Positions 45,301-56,120 of a stretch of 64,000 nucleotides of DNA are shown piece after piece; positions within the stretch are counted from its first letter, which is position 1, and each line of letters opens with the position of its first letter. The notes below the pieces were generated by a model. That model had not been told where the DNA came from. It did no database searches and saw only the letters and a program-made list of their open reading frames with translations. This DNA is from Balanoglossus misakiensis (Eukaryota; Hemichordata): NCBI GenBank assembly GCA_040954595.2, contig CM082582.2:7750001-7814000 (forward strand), given 5' to 3'. The position numbers and the translations under genes were made by a program.

Positions 45301-48300
45301 CAGCGATTTTGTGACCAAAAATTCATACAGCAATACGATACTGAATCAAAAATTTAACCATCCATATGTGTGTGACTGTTATAATTAGGTCGCAGTCAAT
45401 TCCTTGGTCAGTACTTTGAGGCTTCCTTTGTCCCTATCAATGTAATTGAAAGCTGCTAGAAAACATGCAGGTAGGTTTGATCACATTTGATGGTAAAAAA
45501 AGTCTCATTCCAGCTGCCTTGTGTATCGGCTCTTGACTCCAGCTTTTACGTGGTTTCCGCTCTCCTCCTGGTTTGTCATTCAAGTCATACTCCTCCATCG
45601 TGGCATGCTGGAAAGAGTAATTGCTCTTCTTGTTGCACCAAATCAGGCAGATCTTTAAGAGGTTTTCCCCCCGGGCCCCTTTGGCACCTCTTTTTTATGG
45701 GGGGGGGGGGGGGGGGGAATTTCAAGGGCATTCTCAGTGATGTGTGATATTCTGGCACGTAGTACATACCTAATGACGCTGTTATTGTTTCTTCTCCACA
45801 GAAGCAAGAGGAGGAGTAGAAGTCGAAGCAGAAGCAGAGACCGCAATAGAGAACATAGGCGAAGGTAAATATATTTTAATTAGTATGTTTTTTACAATTT
45901 CTTCCCTGACATAATCATCCTTGAGTGAGCTTTATGTGTGTCAACAATATGATTTTAGCTCCTTTGTGGTACATGTATATGTTAATGTACCGGTATGAGC
46001 TTATGGATCAGTTGGTACCTCTGTGAATGTATGTATGTTCTTCCATTGCTTGAGAACTGTTGTTGTGTTTTGTTCACTAGGAGAAGTCGCAGTCGCAGCA
46101 GAGGTCGTCGTAGGAGTAGAAGCAGGAGCAGGGGTCGCTACAGGGATAACAGACATGGGGAGAGATTCCAAAGGCGCAGTCGATCAAGGAGTCGTGAGAG
46201 AAAGCGTGGTAACCGAAACGCAGGCAGGTTTGATAGGAATGATAGACAGGAGCCACGAAAGGCTACCAGCCCTAGCCCCAAGTAAGTATTGCCATTGATT
46301 TACAACATTTATGAAAATCAGGAAAATGACGATATTTCAGTAATACCCTTTAGTCAGTTTCTAGTTGACTAAGACTCCTTTTCTGTTTTGCCTTTGCAGA
46401 AAAAGGGATAACTCTCCAGACCTGCCACCGGAAGAACGTGATGCACGAACAGTGTTTTGCTGGCAGCTGTCTCAGCGAATACGGCCTAGGGATTTGGAGG
46501 AGTTCTTCTCATCTGTTGGCAAAGTAAGAAATATCACTTTAAAGGTAGAATGCACCTCGAAAATCAATAAAACATAAATGTTTCCTCAGATGTTGAAATG
46601 TCTGATGCAGTTGTCATTTTGTTGGTCAGACCTGGACAGATGAATTTCACGTTTCACTAAGTCTGTTGTGAGCTTTTCATGGCTCAATTTTGTGGTTGTA
46701 TTTTTTCCCTTGGCGATATCAACAGTAAGAACAAAATTCAACGGATGTTGACAACATTTTGGGATAATTATGCTGCCTTGGTATTGACTGTGTGCTTTAT
46801 TTCGCAGGTTCGTGATGTCCGTCTCATAGCCGATCGTAATTCACGTCGTTCAAAGGGAATTGCGTACGTCGAGTTCACAAGTAAAGATTGCGTACCCTTG
46901 GTAAGTGAGTCTAATGATAAATTATTATAATTTAATTTTCCACATGCTTACAAGATCTTTAAAAAATGCTGCTGTAAAATGTCATGAGAGTAAGAATATC
47001 AACTTCTGTACTAATCATTAACTTTTATGAAACCTTATTTGTTCCCAGGCTCTTGGCTTAAGTGGCCAGAAAGTTCTGGGTGTGCCAATCATGGTACAAG
47101 CATCTCAGGCAGAGAAGAACAGAGCAGCTCAGAATTCCCAAAACCTACAGAAAGGCAATGCTGGACCAATGAGGTTGTATGTCGGCTCGTTGCATTTCAA
47201 TATCACAGAAGAAATGTTGAGAGGAATATTTGAACCCTTCGGAAAGGTAAGCAGCATTTAGATAATGTGCAGATAAAGTGTGGAATCTGTGGCTCTCCTG
47301 ACATAAAGTTTTCTTGGGGAAATGAAATTTGTGTATTGAAAGTTGATTAAGATGCACAGTTGTAAATAAGAAACCTGTGATAAAATGATGTATTGGCCTA
47401 GATTACTTCTTTGATTATGGTTGACTTTTAGTGTATCTGTTCATTTTCCATCAGATTGACAACATCCAGCTCATGAAAGACAACGAGACAGGCAGATCCA
47501 AAGGATATGGTTTCATTACAGTAAGTGTTATTTACTCATTTTATAATGCTTGTCTACATTAAGTCATTTTCCTCAATTTCGTGACTGAAGTGTGTTGATA
47601 TCTGATAATCTCAGGTACTGTCAATTGATGTTTACAACCAATGTAATAAATTTAGAAACTAATTTGCAAACCTATTCTAATAAACAATGTATTGCTTTTT
47701 ACTGGCATCAAAAGTTGTCCTAAATAATCAATAAGTACTGAGGAAATTGTCATGTTTGCTTACAATCTGCTGTAAAGGCTGATATTCATTCCATGCTCTC
47801 TTCTCCTACCCACCAGTTCCACGATGCTGAAGATGCCAAGAAGGCGTTAGAGCAACTGAATGGATTTGAACTAGCTGGAAGGCCGATGAAAGTTGGTCAC
47901 GTTACTGAACGCTCAGATGCTGCCACCGATGCCTCGTTCTTGGACAGTGATGAACTGGAGAGGTCGGGAATTGATTTGGGTACGACAGGAAGGTTACAGC
48001 TTATGGCAAAACTTGCTGAAGGTATGTTGGTGTTCATTGGGTATTGCCGATATTTATTTGTTTTCTAGGAATGAGTTTGCATTTGTGGAAAATTGGGGAA
48101 TTTTCTTATTGTTAGCCCAATAATAATATATTGTGGATATTTGAAAATTTCTTGCATCAGTTGAACATTAATATTGGCTTGTAGCAGTGTTCATCCAAGA
48201 TTGCTTTTTGCAATGCTGATGAAATGTTGCCAAGTTAGATTTGTTTGTAAAAGACAAGAAAACAACATGACAGCTGGATGTATTGGTACATGTATTTGTT

Positions 48301-49384
48301 TTGCGAATGAATCGTCATAGTTTTGACAGTGTGTAAAGAGCATGTGCAAAAGTTTCAGTCTTCTCTAATCTCTTGCAGGAACTGGTTTCCAGATGCCAGC
48401 CGCGGCAGCCGCAGCACTCAATCCACTGGCAGCCCTGCCTGGTGTTGGACTGCCGGTCGTACAGGGACAACAACCATCCGTCAATCTGCAGGCGTCATTA
48501 GCCGCCGCCCAGCAACAGGCACACCAACAAGCAGCTGCTCTGCATCAACCGCCAGTCAGCACTGTACCAATGCCAGCCATTGCAACACCTTGTTTTGTAC
48601 TTTCCAATATGTTTGATCCTACAACGTAAGTTTAGTATATAAAATAAATTTCCCCTCATTACTAGATCACGATACCTGGTTAATTACTGTAGCAATGTGT
48701 TGGTTGCCAAATAATACAAGTTTAGCTTTGTATAAAACTAGAATCAGGAATAGATTTTCTCAGGAGTCTTAGTGTACATAGTCTAAACACAATAGTGTAT
48801 TGTACCCCGAACAGTATAGGTTTGTCAGTATGGCCCAGTAATGAGTGAACTTCAATTGCTTTCAGTGAAACGACACAAGGTTGGGACCAGGAAATCCGAG
48901 ATGATGTCATAGAAGAGTGCTCCAAGCACGGCGGTTGTGTACACATCTATGTCGACAAGACGAATCCACAGGGTATTGTGTACGTGAAATGCGCCAATGT
49001 ACAATCTGCACAGTTAGCGGTCAATGCACTTCATGGAAGATGGTTTGCAGGTAGGTCAGTTTGTTCTTCTGAAAACCCAGGTTCAGGAATCCCCTATGGT
49101 GTGATAGGTCACTGGGGCTAGAGGTCAAAGCCTCATCTCGGGTCAGAGGTCAAAGCCTTGTCTGAAAGTTTGTGGTCCACAAAAAAGTCGTTGCAACGTT
49201 TGATGAAAACATTACATTATGAGGTCACTCACTGCCAACGTGCTTTCAAACACTCACATCACCCCTCTGTTCTCTTCCAGGGAAAATGATCACAGCTGCA
49301 TACGTACCACTTGCCAGCTACCACGGCTTGTTTCCGCAAGCCATCACAATGACCCAACAGCTACTGCCATCATCACAACAATAA
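42394..49384 (+). CDS. RBM39: RNA-binding protein 39 (splicing factor, CAPER-alpha)
   Basis: Twelve exons join in frame to 527 residues (human about 530): 42394-42447, 44983-45026, 45802-45864, 46081-46281, 46400-46523, 46808-46900, 47049-47246, 47455-47520, 47817-48021, 48379-48625, 48866-49050 and 49281-49384. The start MAEDFDVEAMLEAPYKKE is nearly invariant in the family. An RS domain follows to about 120. RRM1 is about 137-214 (RTVFCWQLSQRIRPRDLEEF), RRM2 about 235-313 (LYVGSLHFNITEEMLRGIF), then comes an Ala/Gln linker and a C-terminal UHM at about 432-515 with the R-W-F signature at 490-492. It is a nuclear splicing factor that works with U2AF-type proteins; the UHM binds ULM motifs of SF3B1 and U2AF65 in vertebrates. 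The nearest downstream gene, CHMP1A, starts about 2 kb later on the same strand. Confidence 0.97.
42448..44982 (+). other. RBM39 intron 1
   Basis: A 2.5-kb intron after the 18-codon first coding exon. No recognisable repeat or gene was seen. Vertebrate RBM39 genes carry regulated premature-stop exons; none could be identified here by reading alone. Confidence 0.8.
45127..45138. repeat. Poly-G run (12 G)
   Basis: G homopolymer in RBM39 intron 2, about 100 bases after the donor. Confidence 0.9.
45699..45717. repeat. Poly-G run (19 G)
   Basis: G homopolymer about 85 bases before the acceptor of the RBM39 exon that starts at 45802. It follows a CCCC/GGG/CCCC-rich stretch and could form a G-quadruplex in the transcript. 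Confidence 0.93.
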
Positions 49385-50917
49385 CCACCGATCTACACAG
49401 CTACACCTACTATTTATACAGACTAAGCTGTGATGTATATTTTCATAATGAAGATACCAGATTCTCCATTCACATAGAACTTTTATTGAATTATGTTTGT
49501 CCAGAGATTATTTGGATGATGTACTTTCTATATGTTTTATAAAAAAAAGGTATTTCCATTGTAGAGTTCTATTTAGAGAAAGACATGCGGTTATAAATCA
49601 AAGTTTAAGCCTGCTGTCTTGAAGGCATGCTATTGTAAATTTACAAGAACTTTTCCATACTTCTTATCTGGTGTCTTGGTTTGAAAACCCATACTGCCCT
49701 TTTGAGAGAAATGAAAGACAACATCTAAAATAATGCATCGTGTAGGTTCATATACACTGACATGAAATTGAATGTGATTCAAGTGTTCAAAAAAATCACA
49801 TTTGTCAGTTTTTGACACGTGAAAAGAAATAGCCCGTAGTCAGGGTGCTAATTTTTTATTGCCAGCAAAATGTTTACTGTTGCCACGCATTTATAAACTG
49901 TTTATAATTTTGGATCATTTTTTAACATCCAGAAAAATTCTGATTATTTTGCCTTGTTCTACTTATATCAGTACTTTGATCAAAGGTAAAGATTTCCAAT
50001 TCCAGACTGCCATTGTGTTGTGAAGTCCATAATGCCTTTGTGGGTCTTTTGATTCAGTATTCTCGCTACCATTATATAGTTTTCGCTTTGTGCTTGGAAT
50101 GATATCACATATTGCATTGTTGTGGGAAAAAAGTCAACCCAGCAAAACCTATTAAAGTAGTGAGAATCTTGATCCAACATGCTTCACTCACACAATATTG
50201 ATCAAAGTATTTTTTGCTGGATTTTCTTTTAAACATGCATTGTCTTGATCATAAATGGAGTAATGTTGTCATGTATAAAAGGAATATTCAAGGTCCTTCA
50301 GTCTTGTCTCATGCTGTACCCTAAGTACTAACTTTTGTTTATTCCATATCATTTTATCTATGTATATAAACTGTCAAGACATTGTCATTTCTGGAAGGTG
50401 GTCATATAGTTAGTAAAAACTAGATCATATTTTAATCTACAGTGTTTTTTCATGTATTGAAGGTTTTGAAGTAAGTTTATATGGGAAGTTGATCTTGATG
50501 GTTGAAAAGTGATATGTTGGTCGTGAAACTAGGCATGGGAGAATGTTTGGAGTCTGAGTGCATGGTTACGCAGGATTTCATAAGAATGCTAGCAATTTGC
50601 TGGTTAGAATACAAATGTGTTTGGTCATCTCGTTACTGCCATTGCAGTTTAAGTGTTCAGGCCCTTCATTCCTTTTGGGGAAAATGCTTTATATTTTCAT
50701 GGTGTCAATTTTGTCCATACTTAAGCTTGTTCTGTACAATTGATTGAAACTTGTTGCTATTTGTGACCTCAGACTTGAATGCTTCTGAAAATCATTCTTT
50801 GTACATTGAGATTGGCATGATTTATAGTTCAAAAGGTGAATGTGTATGCCAGGTAATTTTGTTCATATCAGTTGGAAACCGCAGATTTGAGCGAATTAGT
50901 TTGTAATTAGCATTTTT

Positions 50918-50923
50918 AATAAA
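50918..50923 (+). terminator. Candidate polyA signal for RBM39
   Basis: AATAAA about 1.5 kb after the RBM39 stop and about 500 bases before the CHMP1A start codon. A TGTGTCG-rich downstream element follows. Confidence 0.5.
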
Positions 50924-51189
50924 CATTGTGTCGCAAAGACTACACACTGTGTGACTGCAGTTATTCTTTTAAAAACTCGGCCGTTTCCTTTTACACAAAT
51001 GAAAGTACCTCTCAGTCAGTAGCTTTCTGAGGCATCGTTGAATTCACATATTTGAGTGAAGTCATGTGTCTGCAGCTTGCTTGAGGAAGAAGCTTTAAGA
51101 CTGATAACCGTAAGTCTGGAGAAAGTTTTTATTTAAAGACCGTGGTGATGGATGTGCCATCGCCTGCATATGGCGGCATGGTATGGGCA

Positions 51190-51202
51190 AGGTCAAAGGT
51201 CA
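51190..51202 (+). promoter_or_regulatory. Perfect DR1 nuclear-receptor motif upstream of CHMP1A
   Basis: AGGTCA-A-AGGTCA, an exact direct repeat with one-base spacing, lies 228 bases before the CHMP1A start codon. DR1 sites are bound by HNF4 and RXR heterodimers. Function is inference. Confidence 0.35.
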
Positions 51203-51257
51203 TATTCTAAATTGCGCCCTCATTCGATGACGAATTTTCTCGTGACCTTTACAGTGA

Positions 51258-51268
51258 CGCATGCGCAG
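51258..51268. promoter_or_regulatory. NRF1-like palindrome in CHMP1A promoter
   Basis: CGCATGCGCAG closely matches the NRF1 consensus (palindromic GCGCATGCGC type), a common core-promoter element of TATA-less housekeeping genes in animals. It lies about 165 bases before the CHMP1A start codon. Confidence 0.45.
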
Positions 51269-51429
51269 GAAATTTGTCATAGTGAGCAAAACTGAAGGAA
51301 ACCCGGAACAGAAGGAAAATATCAAGGTGTCTCGGTGTTTGGTATCTTTACACATTTTAACTGTTTCAAAGATAATTTAAAGGTGGTCGACAAAGTGTCT
51401 GTGCATCTCTTATTCTAAAGGAGACTAAC

Positions 51430-53300
51430 ATGTCAAAATTAGAAGGTAGGTGTCTTTACTATATCGATTCTTGGATACAGTGTCCCATCCACAGGCCCTG
51501 GACTCCACTGACTGTAGCCTGATATGGTATAACATAGAGATGTTATATCATATCAGGCATATCATATCAATAAGAAAATATTCTAGGAAGTTATAAATAC
51601 AATTTTAAGCATGCATTCTTAGTCCCTCCCAATGTTATTTTATGTCAATTACATCTACAGGTATATAAGAATACATTCACAGTGTATCTGGTATATTGTT
51701 ATTGTTATGAAGAACTTGAGTGAATTGACTTTTTTTCTGCTTTATCTTTTTTTGCACATTTCCCTGAATTCTTGATGCCATGTGTGTGTACAAGATACGC
51801 TGTTTCAGTTGAGGGTAAGTAACATATTTATCCATTAGCCATAGTGATTTGTGTGATCCCATTTAAAAGACACATGGCTGTCCCGTTCCATTACAAGTCA
51901 GCTGTCAATATGTTTTTCCTGAGACGGTGTCCTACCAGGTTGATACCGAGGCCAGGGCACATCATAAGTCTGTTCTTGTTCTCACTCTCACTGGTCAGAA
52001 CAGATAACACGTACATAGGAGTAGTACCATTACTGAGTGAGTGAAATGTTATGATGTGTTTATAACTTGTTCTGTTTTCTTGTCAGTTTACTACAAAACA
52101 GCTTGAAAGACATGCCAAAAAGGCAGAAAAAGATCAGAAGAAAGAAGCAGCAAAGGTTAAAAAGGTTAGAATCGTATCATTGCTGTCATGCCATATGGTA
52201 TCAATTATCCGGTATAGATTTGCTTGTAACTGGTGTGAATTTCTGGTGTGTTATTGACACTGCTGAAGACCTCAAAACAACGGACAAACACCTGAAATAA
52301 AATGTCGCATACAGACTTCTTCCAGCGGTGTTTCATGGAAAAGAGATGAGGAATTAGTCTTGTGATAGTTGTACAATCAAGTGAAGTTAGATCATTGCCT
52401 ATATTTGATGTAAATGTCTTGTGAATCCCCATAGGCCCTACAACAAAAGAATATTGAAGGTGCCAGGATATACGCAGAAAATGCCATCCGAAAGAAGAAC
52501 GAAAGTTTGAATTTCTTACGACTGGCGTCGAGGGTGGATGCGGTTTCATCCAAGGTGCAGACAGCAATGACAATGAAACAGGTAAATAGATGTACCACTG
52601 AGCATGCTCTGTGACCTTTGACACTGCTGTGGTCACCCAATGAGTCTTCTATTTCCAATGACCCACTGCTTACTTTCATCTTTTACAGATTACAAAGGAT
52701 ATGGGGAATGTGGTGAAAGGTCTTGACAAAGCCATGGCCTCCATGGATCTTCAAAAGGTTTCAGGTGTAATGGAAAAATTTGAGAAACAGTTTGAAGATT
52801 TGGACGTACACACCGAAGTGAGTACAATGTTATAATATTCATATCTGTCTTATCGGTTAAATGTCTAATCAGTTTGATTCCACGTGGCGTGAACTTTATA
52901 CATCTTGTATTTGTGTCTGTAGGTCTTGCAAGACTCCATGGGTGTGGCCACAACTTTGTCCACTCCGACAGACCAGGTGGACGACCTCATCAAACAGGTG
53001 GCGGAAGAAAACGGACTAGAAGTGATGACTCAATTGAACGAGGTGCAGGTGCCCACGGGTGGGCTCTCTGCCTCCGCCAGATCTCAACAGGAAGAGGAAC
53101 AGTTATCAAGAAGGTAACTGCAAAAGTTGGATTGTATTTGGCCACTGGTTAAACTTTTCTAGTCTCCTCAAAATACATAGCACCTTTCCAAGCATATTTG
53201 CTTGTTATTTAACCTTACCTTTTCGGAATGTTTGAAGGGTTCGTATTCATATAATCCTTCCTCTTTTTCTTCTTACAGGTTACAAGCCTTGAGAAATTAA
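51430..53300 (+). CDS. CHMP1A: ESCRT-III subunit CHMP1A
   Basis: Seven exons join in frame to 200 residues (family about 196): 51430-51445, 51795-51814, 52087-52164, 52435-52581, 52689-52817, 52923-53113 and 53279-53300. The protein starts [20 protein letters not shown] and continues with the basic ESCRT-III helices ([38 protein letters not shown]). An acidic helical second half follows, and the C-terminal MIT-interacting motif is EQLSRRLQALRN at about 189-200. The RLxALRN ending and the AEENGLEV block favour CHMP1A over CHMP1B. ESCRT-III polymers drive membrane scission at endosomes and at abscission; CHMP1 recruits VPS4 and spastin through the MIM. Exon 2 is only 20 nt. The gene converges on TSSK. 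Confidence 0.96.
51517..51558. repeat. Near-perfect 19-bp-arm palindrome
   Basis: GCCTGATATGGTATAACAT, then the loop AGAG, then ATGTTATATCATATCAGGC: a hairpin with a single mismatch. It lies in CHMP1A intron 1. Short AT-rich foldbacks of this kind are often transposon relics; no second copy was seen. Confidence 0.85.
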
Positions 53301-53680
53301 GCAGTGAAAATGGCCTGTATATAAACCCCCTTTTACCAATCTAACAGAAAAAATAAATATAGTGAGGTTATTTTAATGTATAGATAGAAAGTTGCTGCTC
53401 CTAAGTAGTCCACTGTTCACTTGTACAAAAAGAAAACAGAAAAAAAGATGAGATACATATATATTTGTCATTTCTGCAAACTTAGTATGCGCAAGTTTTG
53501 TGGTTATGATAGCCTACTTAGAAGAGGGATATTGTTCAACTGATTTTGTAAATGATATGCATTCAATTGTGAGTTATGTAATTAATGAACAGATCAGTGG
53601 ATTTGTTCAGAATGTAGAGAAGCAAGTGAGAGACAACAGGTCTTCTGGAAGAGAGTGGCTGTTGTAATGATAATGATGTA

Positions 53681-53740
53681 CAGTAAAACCTGTTTTCACC
53701 TAACACCAAAGGGACTTATGCAGGGGAGAAGCAAAGAGGG
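53681..53740. repeat. Interspersed repeat, family B copy 4
   Basis: CAGTAAAACCTGTTTTCACC is the inverted terminal sequence of the elements at 6154 and 8274 and is followed by ACCAAAGGGACTTATGCAGG. It lies in the CHMP1A 3'UTR. Confidence 0.55.
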
Positions 53741-53985
53741 TTTTTGCATCAAAGAAAATCACTCCTGTTGTGGGGACAATGCAAAATATAACTGAGATAG
53801 GCCAGACCATTGTCTTATCTTCAGTCTGTACAGAGGTGTGATGGTGTACGTGGCAGGAAATCTATAGTTGCTGGCACATGCACTTCCATAGATACCAAAG
53901 TTCTCAAGTATCCATGTAAACAATAGATGAAGATAAAGTTATCAATCACTTCAGTTCTGTTGACTCTTTTCTTCTCTTTTCTGTA

Positions 53986-53998
53986 AATAAATTTTATT
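53986..53998. terminator. Bidirectional polyA signal, CHMP1A (+) and TSSK (-)
   Basis: AATAAATTTTATT contains AATAAA on the plus strand (53986-53991) and, read on the minus strand, AATAAA at 53998-53993. A further minus-strand AATAAA lies at 54023-54028 and another near 54226. The CHMP1A and TSSK transcripts therefore may end in, or overlap across, the same few tens of bases. Confidence 0.5.
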
Positions 53999-54429
53999 AT
54001 TGAATATTCTATCAGTTGACTATTTATTAATGATTACCATATTTTGTTTTTACTTCCACTTATGACGTAGTGCCGAAGTATTTCGATATATTAAATGCTA
54101 TGATAATTGTGCTGTACTGTAAGTTTCTTGTAAAAATGTACTGTGATCTGCTGTAAATGTATTGTGATTGTGAATGTAACTTTTTGTAAAAGAAAGCATA
54201 TATCCACATATAGGAAGAATCTAACATTTATTCTGATAATTTTACTATGACATTGTTTCATTAATTCGGTATTCACCAATAGTTTGTAAGTATTGGACAC
54301 ATTACAGAAACATGTCGAAGTGCGAAAGCGTACAAAGCCTCCGACATATTTGCAATTTGAAATGAACATTTATGAAATGAACACAGTATGGCAAGAAGTA
54401 TAAACTGTCAGTGCGCGTTACGTGGCGCT

Positions 54430-55497
54430 TCATGGGGGAGGAACTGTCTTGCTACTCTGCTGTGGTTTAACACCCTCATCCTTGGAGGGGTCACCTGTCC
54501 CCGGCTGACTTTTGTCCGCCGAGCAACCAGCAGCAGCCGCGGCCGTACCGCTGCTGCCGGGGTTGCTGCACTGCTGTTGGGCCGCCGCCTGCGCTGTTTT
54601 TGTGCGTTTCAGTTTGTAGTACTGCGACATGCGGGAGAACCACGGGTCCTTGCGCATCTCGTGGATGTGGATGCGAGTCTTGGCGGGCGAGAGAATGCGG
54701 CAGACGAGATCCTTGCAGTCCTCGGTGATCGTCTTGTTGCTAGGGAACTGGACGCGGCTCTGCACCTGGTGGATCAGTATCTTGTGGTTGGTGTCATCGA
54801 ACGGGAGGCGCCCGAAGATCATGGTGAAGAGGATGACACCCATGCTCCAGATGTCGCCGACGAGCGGGTCGTACGGAATCCCCCGAAGGATCTCTGGCGG
54901 CGCGTAAGCGTAGCTCCCGCAGTACGTTTCGCTGAGAATGATCCTGCCGTCCCTCGACTTCATGTTCCCCCTGGCGAAACCGAAGTCGGTCACTTTCAAA
55001 TTGTTGTGTTTGTTCAGCAAGAGATTCTCGCATTTTAGATCTCGGTGTACCACCCCCTGGGAATGACAGTACTCGATTCCGTCGACCAACTGATGGAACC
55101 ATATCCCGGACTGCGTTTCTGATATTGCGCCGTGTGACTTGATGTAGTCCAGTAAATCTCCATTGTCGGCCATCTCCATGATGAGATACATCCTGCTCGT
55201 CGTCTCTATCGATTGCAGAAAGCAGATCAAGTTCGGATGCTTGAGGTGTTTGATGACTTCTATTTCTCTGGGCAAGAATTTCGCCAGGTAATCTTCCGGT
55301 GCCTTTCTCTTCGACACGATTTTGATGGCCACTTTGCATTTGTGTTTGGCCGAAACCGCCCACTTGACGGTCGCGTAACTCCCGTGCCCCAAAGTCTCAC
55401 CGATGGAAAACCCGTGCGCTTCCAGCACAGATGCCGGCTTCCCCGTCGAAGAAGCGTCCTTCTCCTTTGCCTTCTGCTCTTTAACCCGACTTGTCAT
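54430..55497 (-). CDS. Testis-specific serine/threonine kinase (TSSK4-like)
   Basis: A single-exon gene of 355 residues. The catalytic domain spans about 30-290, with the glycine loop GHGSYATVKW (37-46), the lysine in VAIK (K59), the helix-C Glu of LPREIE (E78), HRDLKCENLLL (D153), DFGFAR (D171) and a T-loop SETYCGSYAYAPPE with T191. All residues needed for activity are present. The KAPxDYLxKFLPREIE block and ETYCGS-AY-PEILRG favour the TSSK family and most resemble TSSK4. Vertebrate TSSKs act in late spermatids; germline expression here is inference. The tail is Ala/Gln-, Gly/Ser- and Pro-rich and unlike the kinase core. The absence of introns is common for TSSK genes and may reflect an old retrocopy. 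It converges with CHMP1A and is followed upstream by PDP on the same strand. Confidence 0.92.
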   Translation of the reverse strand: MTSRVKEQKAKEKDASSTGKPASVLEAHGFSIGETLGHGSYATVKWAVSAKHKCKVAIKIVSKRKAPEDYLAKFLPREIEVIKHLKHPNLICFLQSIETTSRMYLIMEMADNGDLLDYIKSHGAISETQSGIWFHQLVDGIEYCHSQGVVHRDLKCENLLLNKHNNLKVTDFGFARGNMKSRDGRIILSETYCGSYAYAPPEILRGIPYDPLVGDIWSMGVILFTMIFGRLPFDDTNHKILIHQVQSRVQFPSNKTITEDCKDLVCRILSPAKTRIHIHEMRKDPWFSRMSQYYKLKRTKTAQAAAQQQCSNPGSSGTAAAAAGCSADKSQPGTGDPSKDEGVKPQQSSKTVPPP

Positions 55498-56120
55498 CTT
55501 CCAGGTGCCTTATTCGATAAAAATCGCATATTCGCCATCTAACCGCATCTCCATCACTTCCCAAGAAGTTGCGTACCTGGTTTGAGTCACGTGGTTGTTA
55601 CTTTTTCATTGTTCTCTTCCATTGTCGTCGATTTCGCGTCAGTGGAATCGTGGTCGCCGTAAAAGAACGTGAAAGAACGAGACCAGAAATGGAATTCTCA
55701 GGGTGTGTAAAGCTTAATTTATCGTCAATTTGACCGCTCTCTGAAAATTTGGCTGTGTGAATGTCATTTTTTCAAAAGAATGCTTTAGGAAATGACCAAC
55801 GCCATGGGAAGAAATTCTTCATCGGGGATGGTAGGGGAACAGTGAAAGTAAATTCGTTTGGCCCAAGAACCTCTACCTCTGTGGAGTAAAATGATTTGTG
55901 CTGGGGGATATAGCCATTTTCCATCCCGGTAAACTCTGTTTTCGTTGGAAAAGACAATAGCTGCCAAAAGGAACAATGATATACACCTAAATTACTACAA
56001 ACAACTCACCGAATTTTATTTCTAAAATTTACCAGTCACAATTCGCTATGTTAGTCTTACAAAACCAAAGTAACACGCCAAACACTCCTAGCACGCATAT
56101 ATCCTATCGTTGACATAAAA
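55498..56120 (-). other. PDP 3'UTR and TSSK promoter region
   Basis: About 620 bases between two minus-strand genes. A minus-strand AATAAA (TTTATT at 56015-56020) lies about 100 bases beyond the PDP stop and is the probable PDP polyA signal. The rest should hold the TSSK promoter and short 5'UTR. A 61-residue open frame at 55772-55957 resembles nothing known to me. Confidence 0.6.
56015..56020 (-). terminator. PolyA signal for PDP
   Basis: Minus-strand AATAAA about 100 bases after the PDP stop codon, consistent with a compact 3'UTR. Confidence 0.55.

Larger units (their letters stand above)
49385..51429 (+). other. RBM39 3'UTR and CHMP1A promoter region
   Basis: The long 3'UTR of RBM39 should end near the AATAAA at 50918-50923. 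The remaining 500 bases before the CHMP1A start hold the CHMP1A promoter and 5'UTR, with a perfect DR1 motif and an NRF1-like palindrome. Confidence 0.7.
53301..54429. other. Convergent 3'UTRs of CHMP1A and TSSK
   Basis: AT-rich sequence between two converging stop codons. It contains a family B repeat fragment at 53681 and the two-strand polyA region at 53986-54028. No other gene was recognised. Confidence 0.75.

Noticed and set aside
46023-46298. Alternative-frame Val/Ala/Gly-rich frame over the RBM39 RS exon
   Set aside because: Arises from repeated Arg-Ser codons read in another frame.
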